Source of the DNA: G963691885 sp963691885
Lineage (GTDB): Bacteria > Pseudomonadota > Alphaproteobacteria > UBA8366 > Aestuariispiraceae
NCBI GenBank assembly: GCA_963691885.1
Contig: OY829843.1
Span: 3,782,001-3,846,000, forward strand
DNA length: 64,000 nt
Direction: 5' to 3'
Of the stretch, positions 25,078 through 34,679 are shown piece by piece. The notes under the pieces were generated by a model. That model saw nothing but the letters and a program-made list of their open reading frames with translations. It made no database searches and had not been told where the DNA came from. Every line of letters starts with the position of its first letter. Position 1 is the first letter of the stretch. The translations under genes and the position numbers were made by a program.

Positions 25078-26451
25078 GTGACTCAACTTCGTGAAGCCCT
25101 GATGGAAATAGATGCGTTACGCAAACGTGATAGTCAGTTACGGCAAGAAACCGAATTGGTACTCGAGACGGTTAAGATCTTAGCGAATTGCCCTGATGGT
25201 GTTGGAGCACTTGATAAGATTATTGCAACAATATCTGATGGCCTGATGGTACAGGCATATCTAATCGTCGATTGCATCAACCACGATAGCTTAGTCTTTC
25301 GTCATGTTCACGGCGTAAGGGTTCCGGATCATTGGAAGAGTGGTTTTTTCCCAGCAGCAATTTTTAAGAAGCCGGCACTTATCTACGATTTCACAAGACT
25401 ACCAAAGTGGCCTGGGCTGACTGTTCTTGGGGAGTCTGAAATTTCTTCTGGATTGGTAGCGCCATTTAGAAACGGCGATAGCATGTCATGCATAATTCTC
25501 TTAAGGACTTCATTTGAAACATTTAAAACTACAGACTTAAGAGTTTTTAAACGCCTCATACCAAGTGTTGCTGAGGCCGTGAATAGAGAGAACAACACAA
25601 AAGACAAGTTGCGGATGGAAGCCGAATTGCGTCAGGTGCAAAAACTAGAAGCACTTGGCACTTTAGCAGGTGGAGTGGCTCACGAGATTAATACGCCGCT
25701 TCAGTACGTCGGCTCAAATGTATCTTTTCTAAAAGATGCGTTTGAGTCTATTTCCTGCACTATAAACGCTTTGTCTAAACAGAATCCTGAATTCCTACGG
25801 GGTCCTTTGGACAATATTGATTATGATTTTCTATCGCATGAAATCGGTCTGACTCTTGATCAATCTGCGACCGGCCTGCAACAAATCGCCCGTATTGTTA
25901 AAGCCATCAAAGAATTTTCTCATCCTGGCACGACGGAGATGGAGGTGCACGATTTAACGGATATCATAGATGCCGCGTTAACAATGAGTCACAACCAATG
26001 GAAGTATTTTTCACAAGTTAAATTTGAACATGATGATAGTCCTTATCTGGTACCGTGTTTCGCAGACGGTTTGCGCCAAGTCGTGCTTAACATGGTTGTT
26101 AACGCTGCTCATGCAATCGAGGAAAGAATTGATAATGAGGTACCAGAGGGTGGCGCAAGCGCGCAAGGAAATATTTCAATTTCGATCGTGAGAAAGAACG
26201 ATCACTTGGTTATGAGTATCACTGATGACGGGGTTGGAATGTCTGAGGAAACAGAACAAAGGATTTTCGATCCGTTTTTTACTACTAAACAGCCAGGGCG
26301 TGGAACGGGACAGGGTTTGAGCATATGCCATAGTATTATCGTTAAAAACCATGGAGGAAAAATTCTAGTTGATAGTGAATTGAATAAGGGAACGACTTTT
26401 GAGATATGGATACCTAGTGTGTCCTCAGACTGTCTTGCCTTTGAATATTAA
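25078..26451 (+). CDS. Cytoplasmic GAF-like histidine kinase (NosP partner, NahK-like)
   Basis: 457 aa, GTG start. Short coiled N-terminus, a GAF-like sensor region (about 25-170), dimerisation helix with phospho-acceptor H202 in AGGVAHEINTPLQYVGSN, a characteristic IARIVKAIKEFSHPG, then an ATPase domain with N box VLNMVVNAAHAIEE, G1 DDGVGM, F box FDPFFTTK and G2 GTGQGLSI. No transmembrane segments and no receiver domain, so it should phosphorylate separate regulators. Only 2 nt after the FIST gene: an obligate pair. The kinase core matches four others in this island. Confidence 0.88.
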   Translation: MTQLREALMEIDALRKRDSQLRQETELVLETVKILANCPDGVGALDKIIATISDGLMVQAYLIVDCINHDSLVFRHVHGVRVPDHWKSGFFPAAIFKKPALIYDFTRLPKWPGLTVLGESEISSGLVAPFRNGDSMSCIILLRTSFETFKTTDLRVFKRLIPSVAEAVNRENNTKDKLRMEAELRQVQKLEALGTLAGGVAHEINTPLQYVGSNVSFLKDAFESISCTINALSKQNPEFLRGPLDNIDYDFLSHEIGLTLDQSATGLQQIARIVKAIKEFSHPGTTEMEVHDLTDIIDAALTMSHNQWKYFSQVKFEHDDSPYLVPCFADGLRQVVLNMVVNAAHAIEERIDNEVPEGGASAQGNISISIVRKNDHLVMSITDDGVGMSEETEQRIFDPFFTTKQPGRGTGQGLSICHSIIVKNHGGKILVDSELNKGTTFEIWIPSVSSDCLAFEY

Positions 26452-27354
26452 GAGATTTTGGAATTCTTTGGTTGTATACTAATACATAGATTGAGAAATA
26501 TGTCTCCTGTATTGCGTGCCCCACGAACTACGTGCGGAAATTGATCGACTTATCTCTCTGGAGTTTTTAACATGTGTCAATGGCCATGGGACCTCCTCTT
26601 TTGAGGCTTGGCGTGCGCCTTGTAGTTTGTAAGTCTTCGTTGACGTTGGGAAGAGTTGGATTAGGGTGAAGAAAAAACGCATGAGGCGGATCTGGTGTGA
26701 AGTTCAGACGCGATGCATTTGCTGATAGCACAGGCTAGCGGCTGTTTTGCTTGTTAAGGTTGAGCAGCGCTATGTGATAGACACCAATTTAATTTGCAGT
26801 TGATCGTGTGAACAATGATTTTTTCAGAAAAAGACTGAGATGAGGCAGAGGATGATGGATGATTTTGGGGGTTAAAGAGATCGGATCACTTCCACCGCAA
26901 TCGTTACCCGTCTCGAGACGTCGATGGGTATTATATTCCCGTTCGTTAGTGTTGCTTGATCACACAACACCGGTGCCGTAAGAGGGTATGATTTTGGAGT
27001 GAGCTGGCTAGCTTGTTTATTCGCAATATCGGTTACCCTGACGCTCGACCTGGTCTAGTCTAGACCTACTCCCTAATGACGCAGGTGTAACGCGCGTCAG
27101 AACTTGGATGCCATCATTGCAAGAGTAGCACCTAGGGCCTGATGGTTTCTCATAGCCCGAGAGGAAAACAGCCTAGGGTTATATTAAAGCGACGGGTATG
27201 GCCGACCGAGTTGCTAATAGAGATTTCACGAGCAAAATTGTACAGAAGTCAAAATTGTATCCAAAAATTTATACCACCCCTATATGAGGATATCAGCATA
27301 GGGGTCAATTTAGTATTTTTCGAAATATATCTGTGATCCGTAAGGTGACGTCCT
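26452..27354. other. 900-base gap without a convincing gene
   Basis: Only short frames of unlikely composition are present on either strand. One perfect palindrome is noted at 27052-27066. It may be a decayed gene or a long regulatory leader for the next operon; I see no RNA family I recognise. Confidence 0.45.
27052..27066. promoter_or_regulatory. 15-bp perfect palindrome
   Basis: GGTCTAGTCTAGACC is GGTCTAG-T-CTAGACC, a perfect odd-centred palindrome about 290 nt before the periplasmic-protein gene. A regulator site is possible; the cognate protein is unknown. Confidence 0.3.
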
Positions 27355-27762
27355 ATGAAGTTCAAATTTGTCTCTCGTATTATTCGTTATAGTTTATTCA
27401 CTACTTTTCTGGTTTTTAATCCGGTACTTGCGGATTCAATCTCAGCTGCCGTCAAATTGGAACTACAGGCTGCCATGATTGATTTTATCGACTACAACTC
27501 TGTTGATGGGAAATTTTTGTATCTAGACGTACAGAATAAAAAAGTCAGCAGCTACTATCCCGCCAACCTGCACCCGCGAGTTCTTAAGGTTGGCCGGTAC
27601 TTTGTGATATGTTCGGACTTCAAGACCGATGAAGGAAAAAACGTGGATGTAGATTTCCTTGCTATCAAGATTGGCGATGAAATACGTGTCCTACAAGCGC
27701 TTGTTGGCCGTCGAGACGTTATTCGCTCGATGATGAAGGCGCAGATGGACCAACGGCAATAG
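27355..27762 (+). CDS. Small periplasmic protein, likely partner of the next kinase
   Basis: 135 aa with a Sec signal peptide (basic start, hydrophobic SLFTTFLVFNPVLA, cleavage near residue 26 before DSIS). The mature domain of about 109 aa has strands such as GKFLYLDVQNKKVSSYYPAN and VGRYFVICSDFKTDEGKNVD and a helical tail; it has a single cysteine and no known motif. I do not recognise it. AAGG precedes the start. The gene lies 42 nt before a membrane kinase with a periplasmic sensor loop, so it is probably a ligand-binding or modulating partner of that kinase. Confidence 0.75.
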   Translation: MKFKFVSRIIRYSLFTTFLVFNPVLADSISAAVKLELQAAMIDFIDYNSVDGKFLYLDVQNKKVSSYYPANLHPRVLKVGRYFVICSDFKTDEGKNVDVDFLAIKIGDEIRVLQALVGRRDVIRSMMKAQMDQRQ

Positions 27763-27804
27763 TTCTGCAAGGTTTACCAGTGGTGAAAGGTTGAACTTAA
27801 TGTA

Positions 27805-29340
27805 ATGGGAGTGGAGGACAAATTGAGTCTGAAAAAACATCTTGTCTTCCGGTTACAGCAGTTCCTATGTTCATTGATAGTCAAGTTTATTCTACTTTCG
27901 GCGCCAATCATTATCCTCTGTAATGTTGTTTTTCTGGACTTCTACTCAGACTATCGACGAAAAATTATGCTGGAGGAACTGGCGACAGAAGTTGCGGCTA
28001 TCACAGTACGTACCGCGCAGGCATTGAGTAAACCGCTAGAAAAAGGTGAAGTTATCCTCGCTCGAACGTTAATCAATGGGCTTGCAGGGCATCCGGAAAT
28101 AATTTGCAGTGAAGTTTGGGACCCGTCGGGACGCCGCGTACTTTCTTGGCCGGGCCTTGGCTGTGAACGGATTGAAGAAGAAGGCCATTCATTCATACGT
28201 GATATTAATCGCCGTGGCGAAGATATTGGCAAACTACATATCGAGTATCGAGACACACTCATCACAGAAAAACTTGATAGGGAAATCCTATACATCGTGG
28301 TGTCGCTAGTATTTTCCGTTGTAGTAGCGATGTTTTTTTCAATTATCGCGCACTGTTTGACAGTTGGCCGACCCTTGAGTCGCTTGTTGTCATCAATCCG
28401 CACTGTCGAAAAATTCGGAAATCGCGAACTAGTAAACTGGAAGAGCCGTGACGAGTTGGGAACTGTTATCGACGCCTACAATTGCATGATTGAAGCGGAA
28501 GCCTACCGCCGGGCCCAACATATACAAAGCTCAAAGATGGAAGCATTGGGGACGTTGGCTTGCGGCATTGCACATGAAGTCAACACGCCAATCCAGTATA
28601 TCGGCGACAACCTTCGTTTTTTATCCGGCGGCTTCGCTAGCCTTAAGGAACTCATCGACAGCTACGAGGATGTTGTTCAGAAAGCCGAAACAGATGCAAT
28701 TGCGGTTGAATTTAAAAATCTTAGTATGCAGAAAGAATTTTTGGATGTCGATTACCTTTTCAGTGAGGTAAGCGGCGCTGCCAGGCAATCCTTGGACGGG
28801 GTAGCTCACGTGTCCAATATCGTTCTCGCGTTGAAGGAGTTTGCGCATCCTACAGTTAAAGAAAAGACTGATTTAGAATTAAATGCCATTGTGGAACGTG
28901 CAACGACAGTTTGCCGCGGTGAATGGAAAGTCAACGCGGAACTTAATCTGCAACTTGAAAAAACTCTTCCAGCCGTGCTGGGCCTTGAAGGCGAATTGAG
29001 CCAGGTTGTGTTGAACCTTGTCGTCAATGCGTCACAAGCGATCCGCGATGCAGGGAAAAGTAGCGGCCTGATTACCATTGCCACTAAATCGAAAGACACC
29101 AGTGTTCAGTTGGAAGTTTGCGATAATGGCAGCGGTATTCCCGAAGATGTGCGCGATAGAATTTTTGATCCCTTTTTTACCACCAAAGAAATTGGTGTCG
29201 GTAGTGGCCAAGGGCTTGCGATTTGTCACGATATCATTGTCAATAAACATGGCGGCACGATCCACTTTGAGACAGAGGTTGGAGAAGGCACTGCGTTTAT
29301 TATTGACCTGCCAATTTTGGCGGCGCCGAAAGGAGAATAG
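27805..29340 (+). CDS. Membrane-bound sensor histidine kinase with periplasmic loop and HAMP
   Basis: 511 aa. Two transmembrane segments (about 24-46 and 161-185) bracket a periplasmic sensor of about 115 aa; a HAMP linker follows (SRLLSSIRTVEKFGNRELV). H257 in ACGIAHEVNTPIQYIGDN, then HVSNIVLALKEFAHPT, N box VLNLVVNASQAIRD, G1 CDNGSGI, F box FDPFFTTK and G2 GSGQGLAI. No receiver domain. ATG 27805 lacks a close ribosome site; TTG 27823 has GGAGG 5 nt upstream and is an alternative start. Pairs with the periplasmic protein just upstream. Confidence 0.9.
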   Translation: MGVEDKLSLKKHLVFRLQQFLCSLIVKFILLSAPIIILCNVVFLDFYSDYRRKIMLEELATEVAAITVRTAQALSKPLEKGEVILARTLINGLAGHPEIICSEVWDPSGRRVLSWPGLGCERIEEEGHSFIRDINRRGEDIGKLHIEYRDTLITEKLDREILYIVVSLVFSVVVAMFFSIIAHCLTVGRPLSRLLSSIRTVEKFGNRELVNWKSRDELGTVIDAYNCMIEAEAYRRAQHIQSSKMEALGTLACGIAHEVNTPIQYIGDNLRFLSGGFASLKELIDSYEDVVQKAETDAIAVEFKNLSMQKEFLDVDYLFSEVSGAARQSLDGVAHVSNIVLALKEFAHPTVKEKTDLELNAIVERATTVCRGEWKVNAELNLQLEKTLPAVLGLEGELSQVVLNLVVNASQAIRDAGKSSGLITIATKSKDTSVQLEVCDNGSGIPEDVRDRIFDPFFTTKEIGVGSGQGLAICHDIIVNKHGGTIHFETEVGEGTAFIIDLPILAAPKGE

Positions 29341-29689
29341 GAGGCAGTTTTCACTTGATCGGTTACGAGCGAAGTGGGCAATAAGCCTCTAATCTCTGAG
29401 TGAATGGCCTTGATCAAATTGTAGCTTGCCGGTGTTGCGGAACTACTGTCGCATTTGAAAAGTTGGTAATTTACTTGCACTTGTTGATTTACTGAAAATG
29501 ATTCATCAAACAATTCGGTTCATCATCTTTGCTTTTCACAGAACAACTTTATGCGAACAAGAATGCGATATCGTAAGGTCTTGTTCTGACTACTTGCTCA
29601 GCTGGGAATTGTAGTACTCATATAACACCCCGCCTTGGATCTGTTGTGCCACACTTTCCGTTCAAAAAATCCATAAAGGGAGAGTAAAT
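29341..29689. other. Gap before the DJ-1 family gene
   Basis: About 350 AT-rich bases without a plausible gene. An AGGG-type ribosome site lies just before 29690. Presumably holds the promoter for the DJ-1/RHH pair. Confidence 0.5.
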
Positions 29690-30247
29690 ATGGCAAAGGT
29701 ACTGTTGATCACGGGTGATTTCACAGAAGATTATGAAACAATGGTTCCGTTTCAAACGCTGCTTGCATGCAATCATGATGTTGACGCGGTTTGCCCAGGC
29801 AAAAGCACCGGTGATACGGTTAAAACCGCAATTCATGACTTTGAAGGAGATCAGACTTACACAGAAAAAGTCGGCCATAATTTTTCACTGAATGCGTCGT
29901 TTAGTCATATAACCGTAGAAGACTATGAAGCATTAGTCCTACCTGGTGGCCGTGCGCCTGAATATCTCCGCCTCAATGAAGACGTACTTGTGATGGTGCG
30001 CCATTTCTTTGATGAAAACAAACCAGTTGCGGCAATTTGCCATGGTGCCCAAATTCTCGTAGCAGCCGGAGTTTTAACTGGTAAGAATTGTTCAGCATAT
30101 CCTGCGTGTGCTCCTGAAATAAACGCCGCAGGTGGCAATTTTGCAGAGATCGAAGTGACTGATGCGATCACGGATGATAACTTAGTTACCGCTCCTGCAT
30201 GGCCCGCGCATCCTGCATGGATGAGGCAGTTTATGGCCTTGTTATAA
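29690..30247 (+). CDS. DJ-1/PfpI family protein
   Basis: 185 aa, class I glutamine-amidotransferase-like fold. The nucleophile elbow VAAICHGAQILVAAG places C117, and E13 in GDFTEDYETM is the usual acidic partner of the DJ-1 cysteine; ALVLPGGRAPEYLR is also typical. Family members act as glyoxalases, deglycases, proteases or chaperones in oxidative or electrophile stress; the activity here cannot be read. It is followed after 28 nt by an RHH regulator gene. Within a putative NO/redox signalling island, a role in nitrosative or oxidative stress is plausible but inferred. Confidence 0.88.
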   Translation: MAKVLLITGDFTEDYETMVPFQTLLACNHDVDAVCPGKSTGDTVKTAIHDFEGDQTYTEKVGHNFSLNASFSHITVEDYEALVLPGGRAPEYLRLNEDVLVMVRHFFDENKPVAAICHGAQILVAAGVLTGKNCSAYPACAPEINAAGGNFAEIEVTDAITDDNLVTAPAWPAHPAWMRQFMALL

Positions 30248-30275
30248 CACTATTTCTTGAACCATGAGGGTTGCA

Positions 30276-30656
30276 ATGTGTGAACTATTTGTTGGGGCAG
30301 ATCGTGATAAATGGATATCGCGTTCGAGGTCTTTGCGTATTGATGGCGTTTCGACTTCAATCCGGATGGAAAATTTTTTCTGGGATATCCTTTCAGAAAT
30401 TGCTGTGCGCGATCATTTGACGACAAATCAACTGATCACAAAATTGTATCTTGAAGCTATGGCTGCGGACCATGACCTGGGCAACTTTACTTCGTTTTTG
30501 CGTGTTTGCGCCGGACGATATTTGTCTTTGATCACTGATAATGAAATTGAGCGAGATGATCATACTAAACTCTCGACAGTAAATGTACCTGCCGTGTTGA
30601 TGCGAGAAGCAACTAGAGATCGGCATAGACATGAGATTTTTGTGATGCGTGAATAG
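30276..30656 (+). CDS. Ribbon-helix-helix domain protein (RHH_4 type)
   Basis: 126 aa from ATG 30276 (MCELFVGADRDKWISRSRSL), preferred over ATG 30264 because family members begin with MC and because GAGGG precedes it. The core SLRIDGVSTSIRMENFFWDI and TNQLITKLYLEA match the RHH_4 family found widely in alphaproteobacteria; GNFTSFLRVCAGRYL follows. The C-terminal third is less conserved. Predicted DNA-binding or small regulatory protein in the same operon as the DJ-1 protein. Confidence 0.85.
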   Translation: MCELFVGADRDKWISRSRSLRIDGVSTSIRMENFFWDILSEIAVRDHLTTNQLITKLYLEAMAADHDLGNFTSFLRVCAGRYLSLITDNEIERDDHTKLSTVNVPAVLMREATRDRHRHEIFVMRE

Positions 30657-31467
30657 CTTTATAATATTCCTTAAATATGCGGAGATACCAAGTTGCTTTG
30701 ATCGAAAAGCCGCACTCAAATCATAAGCCTTTCATTCTTAGGCACTCGGTAGACTGTCGTCATTAGTTTCACTTTCCAATTTGGCAAGTTTTCCAAGATT
30801 GTCGATGATAACTCCAAGTGGCTTGATTGACGTGCGTTAACAGTATTTTCAAAAATGCAGTAATCGTATTCAAAGAAAGAATGTGGTTAGAAGAAGGTGC
30901 TAAAATTGGACGCTGCCTTTTAACAAGCGACAATTGAACCACTCAAGGAGAACTAATTCCTTTATGGTTTTGGCCAGGCTATTAATTGTTCGTTTGGGCT
31001 TTAATAAGGATTCTTTACAGCGATTCACGCAGTGTCCAGTAGACTCAACTTTATCTGTAGAGCAGTCCTTGTTTGGGGATATTTTCTTTGTTGCCAGTGA
31101 ATATCTTATAACACTAAGCGCGCGTATGGTTGTAGTGGCTGTTGCTGGTCTGCTGACTGCAGTCGCAAACCGAGATATTCTCATCGCAAGTGGTTTGTAA
31201 GTTGTTCGCAGGTAGGTGGGTTTGAGACAGACGGTTGCGGTTCTAAGGTTGGTGATGTTCGGAGATGTATCCCCACTCAATGGCATAATACTCGAGTTTG
31301 ACGCTTCGGCAAATAGGCGTATCGCCAAGGACTCCGCCCACCTATGTGTTTCACAGGAATTATCCATACAATGTCAGACGTCCGTGTCTAAGATATCTGG
31401 TGACATGTTGAAACAAGATCGAGGCAGCATTGGGGGTTACTCTCAGGTAAGGGTGGCTACATAGCAT
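30657..31467. other. 800-base gap with doubtful frames
   Basis: A minus-strand frame of 155 codons (30900-31367) and two plus-strand frames (30934-31200, 31216-31464) overlap here. The plus-strand pieces (a hydrophobic MVVVAVAGLLTAVA segment, then LRLVMFGDVSPLNGIILEF) might be remains of a gene, but none is convincing. Confidence 0.4.
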
Positions 31468-33417
31468 ATGACGCTTACGTTTAAGACCATATTATGCGCG
31501 GCGACCATAAAGGCGGTCATGTTGGGCTTTCTTATAACAATTGGGTTGGATTGCATTAAAACGTTGGAGGAAGATTACGCAAGGCAACAGTTTCAAATTC
31601 CAGCTTTGCTGTCGAAACTCACATCAAGTGATACTCGTGTTTCAGACGAACCACTAGATACGGTCGGGTCGGTTGATGGCTTACCAGAGGATCGCAAGGT
31701 CAAGTACCTCAGAATTCGGACGGATGAGGGAGAATTCCTGGCGTTTCCCAAGAGTTCAATCACGACGGTTTTGAATGACCAAGTTCAGGTCTCGGGAGAC
31801 GTGGCGATAGACGTAAACGCTTTAACCCAAGCCTCAATCGATCCAGATAAACTTAGTATCGGGGCAATTGAGGTCGCAGATCGGTCGAATAACCCATCTT
31901 TGGTGGTTCTTGAAGCAGGAAATTGGATGGTCGCAATTGCAATGATTGAATTGGTGATAGTGTGTGCGTTGCTCATGATTGTTGGGCGTTTCTTGTCCGA
32001 GTACCTGACCAAGTTTAGTAAAGCATTTCGGTCAATTGAAGAGAATGACCTTTACTACGAACTAAATGTTAATAACGGCGGTCAAATCGGAGAGTGTGCG
32101 AAGTCTCTCAGTCGCATGATTATTTATCTGCGAAAGTACAGGACAACACTTCAAACAGCTATGCGTGAGATTGAACTCAAACACAACGCATCCGAGGTTC
32201 GCCTGACTGCACTATTAGAAGCAGTACCCCATGGAGTAGCTATTGTTGGTAGAGATGGGTATTTAAACTGTATGAACAATAATTATATAAACACATACAA
32301 TTTGCCCTTCAAAAAAAACGTTCCGAATTTGAGCTTCTTTACTGTCGCTGATCTTCAGTCACGAGTGATTAAGGAACTGCCCTACGCTGGTCCCAGTCGG
32401 ACTGAAAGTGTTGAATCAACTAGGCAAACGCGTCTGAAGTTGTTCGAGAAGTCCGAACAATTCCCAAGGTGGCAGGTGTTGTTAAACGATAATTCGTTAA
32501 TAACGTGCATACAGAAGAAGACTACTGACGGTGAAACCATCTTGATCGATGTCGATGTGACTTCTCTTTTTCTATTGGAGAGAAAAGCGACCCAACTGGA
32601 ACGCGATCTTGTCCAGAAACAAAGGCTGGAATCATTGGGAATGCTTACGAGTGGCGTTTCTCATGAAATAATTACACCCATTCAGTTTTTATCCAACAAC
32701 CTATCCTTCATGTCAGATGTCTTTAATGGTTTTTCCAGTTGCATTGATGCACTCGAAAAAGAAATGAATAAAATTAATAAGCAGCATATTTTTCGCGAGG
32801 CTTGTTCGGCATTTGATGTTACGTATCTCACGGAGGAGGGTAGATGTGCAATCGATCAGAGTATAGTTGGAATAGAACATGTTCAAAACCTTCTATCGGC
32901 TATAAGTGTTTACACCCATCCTGATAATTACAGTTTCCATCCGGTTGATATTAATCGAGTTTTGAAATCAGCCGCTCTTGTCTGTAATGCAAAATATGAG
33001 ACGGTTTGTGCATTAGACATTTCTCTCGAAGAAGGCCTGCCGTTGGTGCGAGGGAATGAAAGCCAGTTAATGCAAGTATTCATAAATCTGATAACAAATA
33101 GCGTGGATGCATTTATTGAATGTTCTAATCCGGACACGGGTCGTAAGAATGACCGAAAAATCCGAATAACTTCAGCGTTCGATAGTACACGGATCGTCAC
33201 AAGCATATCGGACAATGGTAGTGGCATACCAAATTCAATCCAGGAAAAAATTTTTGATCCGTTCTTTACCACGAAGAAACCAGGTAAAGGAACAGGTCAG
33301 GGATTGGCAATATGTCGATCAATCATTTGCGATGGTCATAATGGCGATTTGAGATTTGAAACGTCCGCCGCTGATGGAACTGTTTTTTATGTGTACTTGC
33401 CGATAGCTAAAAACTAA
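31468..33417 (+). CDS. Membrane-bound PAS-containing sensor histidine kinase
   Basis: 649 aa. A short N-terminal transmembrane helix (about 7-28), a periplasmic domain of about 120 aa, a second helix (about 152-172), a HAMP-like region, a PAS-like domain (about 240-370, with LLEAVPHGVAIVGRDGYLNC), then the kinase: H399 in SGVSHEIITPIQFLSNN, VQNLLSAISVYTHPD, N box FINLITNSVDAFIE, G1 SDNGSGI, F box FDPFFTTK and G2 GTGQGLAI. The H box has HEIITP instead of HEINTP. The next gene, 38 nt later, is a REC-HDOD regulator, its likely target. Confidence 0.88.
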   Translation: MTLTFKTILCAATIKAVMLGFLITIGLDCIKTLEEDYARQQFQIPALLSKLTSSDTRVSDEPLDTVGSVDGLPEDRKVKYLRIRTDEGEFLAFPKSSITTVLNDQVQVSGDVAIDVNALTQASIDPDKLSIGAIEVADRSNNPSLVVLEAGNWMVAIAMIELVIVCALLMIVGRFLSEYLTKFSKAFRSIEENDLYYELNVNNGGQIGECAKSLSRMIIYLRKYRTTLQTAMREIELKHNASEVRLTALLEAVPHGVAIVGRDGYLNCMNNNYINTYNLPFKKNVPNLSFFTVADLQSRVIKELPYAGPSRTESVESTRQTRLKLFEKSEQFPRWQVLLNDNSLITCIQKKTTDGETILIDVDVTSLFLLERKATQLERDLVQKQRLESLGMLTSGVSHEIITPIQFLSNNLSFMSDVFNGFSSCIDALEKEMNKINKQHIFREACSAFDVTYLTEEGRCAIDQSIVGIEHVQNLLSAISVYTHPDNYSFHPVDINRVLKSAALVCNAKYETVCALDISLEEGLPLVRGNESQLMQVFINLITNSVDAFIECSNPDTGRKNDRKIRITSAFDSTRIVTSISDNGSGIPNSIQEKIFDPFFTTKKPGKGTGQGLAICRSIICDGHNGDLRFETSAADGTVFYVYLPIAKN

Positions 33418-33455
33418 ATCTGGATGGTTACGTGCAACTTAAGTGAGGACGAGAC

Positions 33456-34679
33456 ATGCCGGAGATCGTAAAGAAATGTTCTGTTTTGTTTGTGGATGAT
33501 GAGGAAAACATTCTGCAAGGGATACGCCGGTTGACTCGCTCTTTGCGAAATCAGTGGACTATCGATTTTTGTAGTAGTGGAGAGAGAGCACTTACACTAA
33601 TCAAAACCAAGTCGTATGATGTTATTGTATCAGATATGCGCATGCCAGGAATTGATGGAGCTGATGTTCTGACGGTTGCGGCTGAGGTTGCCCCTGAGTC
33701 ACTTCGGATTATCTTATCTGGGTACGCCGATCAAAATCAACTTATCCGAGCGGTTGGTCCGGCCCACCAAATTTTCTCAAAACCATGCGATCTTGATGAA
33801 TTAATAAGAGAGGTAAACAGGTTTTTACGAGTTAAAGAAATCCTTCCTACTCTCGAATTAAGGGCTTTGGTTAGTTCCTTGAGCAGCGTTCCTGTTCTTT
33901 CGGAACATTACAGCGCTCTAATTGAGTTGTTGGATGACCCGAGGGCAACCAAGAATCAAATAAGTGAGGCCGTTTCAAGCGATTTGGGTTTAAGTTCTCA
34001 ACTCTTGCGGCTTGTAAATTCGAGTTATTTTTCTGTGCCGAATAAAATAGAAAAATGCAGTCAAGCCATTGATCTTCTTGGATTGGAAACAGTGAGAGCT
34101 ACGATGTTGCTTTCAAAGTTCAACGTAACAAATGCAAGCGAAGATTCCATTAAAGAAATTGAACTGTTGGCGAATAGATCATTGAAGATTGGTTGTTTCG
34201 CACGGCGTTTGAGCCAAACCTTAGGCTTGGATGCGGATCAAACTAGCGACGCAAGTTCGGCTGGCCTTCTTTGTCATATTGGTACAGCAATACTTCGCGC
34301 TGACATGCCTGAAAAGTTTAGAAATGCAATGCTGGATGTTGAACGAGGGGAATGCAGCATTTTGGAGGCTGAGAGGAAGCACTTCGGTGCAACCCATGCT
34401 GAATTGAGTGCCTATTTGGTTGGATTGTGGGGGTTTTCAAATACTGTTGTCGAGACAATAGCACATCATCACGCGCCTTCTACATTGGGACCCGCGAAAG
34501 AGCTATCTGCATTGACAATCGTTCATATTGCTCAGGCCACGGTTCACTTGGTCGACACAACTCCACCGAATCTTTTTGCTGACTGTGATACGATGAAACG
34601 TTTTGACGTCCGCCATTTAACAGACGTTCACCTTATTGATAGATTAGACGAGTTCTGCCAATTAGCTGAGTCATCATAG
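33456..34679 (+). CDS. Response regulator with HDOD output domain
   Basis: 407 aa. REC domain (about 8-125) with VDDEEN, phospho-acceptor D60 in IVSDMRMPGIDGA, and IFSKPCDLDEL. The HDOD domain (about 135-340) includes LLRLVNSSYFSVPNKIEKCS and IAHHHAPSTLG. HDOD domains are non-hydrolytic HD relatives used in signalling and flagellar or c-di-GMP control. Follows the PAS kinase after 38 nt and is convergent, with a 6-nt overlap, with the REC-PAS-LuxR gene. Confidence 0.9.
   Translation: MPEIVKKCSVLFVDDEENILQGIRRLTRSLRNQWTIDFCSSGERALTLIKTKSYDVIVSDMRMPGIDGADVLTVAAEVAPESLRIILSGYADQNQLIRAVGPAHQIFSKPCDLDELIREVNRFLRVKEILPTLELRALVSSLSSVPVLSEHYSALIELLDDPRATKNQISEAVSSDLGLSSQLLRLVNSSYFSVPNKIEKCSQAIDLLGLETVRATMLLSKFNVTNASEDSIKEIELLANRSLKIGCFARRLSQTLGLDADQTSDASSAGLLCHIGTAILRADMPEKFRNAMLDVERGECSILEAERKHFGATHAELSAYLVGLWGFSNTVVETIAHHHAPSTLGPAKELSALTIVHIAQATVHLVDTTPPNLFADCDTMKRFDVRHLTDVHLIDRLDEFCQLAESS

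Noticed and set aside
26479..26682. A short minus-strand frame after the NahK-like gene
   Set aside because: Composition and length do not look like a protein; no ribosome site.
30900..31367. A 155-codon minus-strand frame in the gap before the PAS kinase
   Set aside because: Low-complexity Ser/Thr-rich translation, no ribosome site and no recognisable motif; overlapping plus-strand frames are no better.
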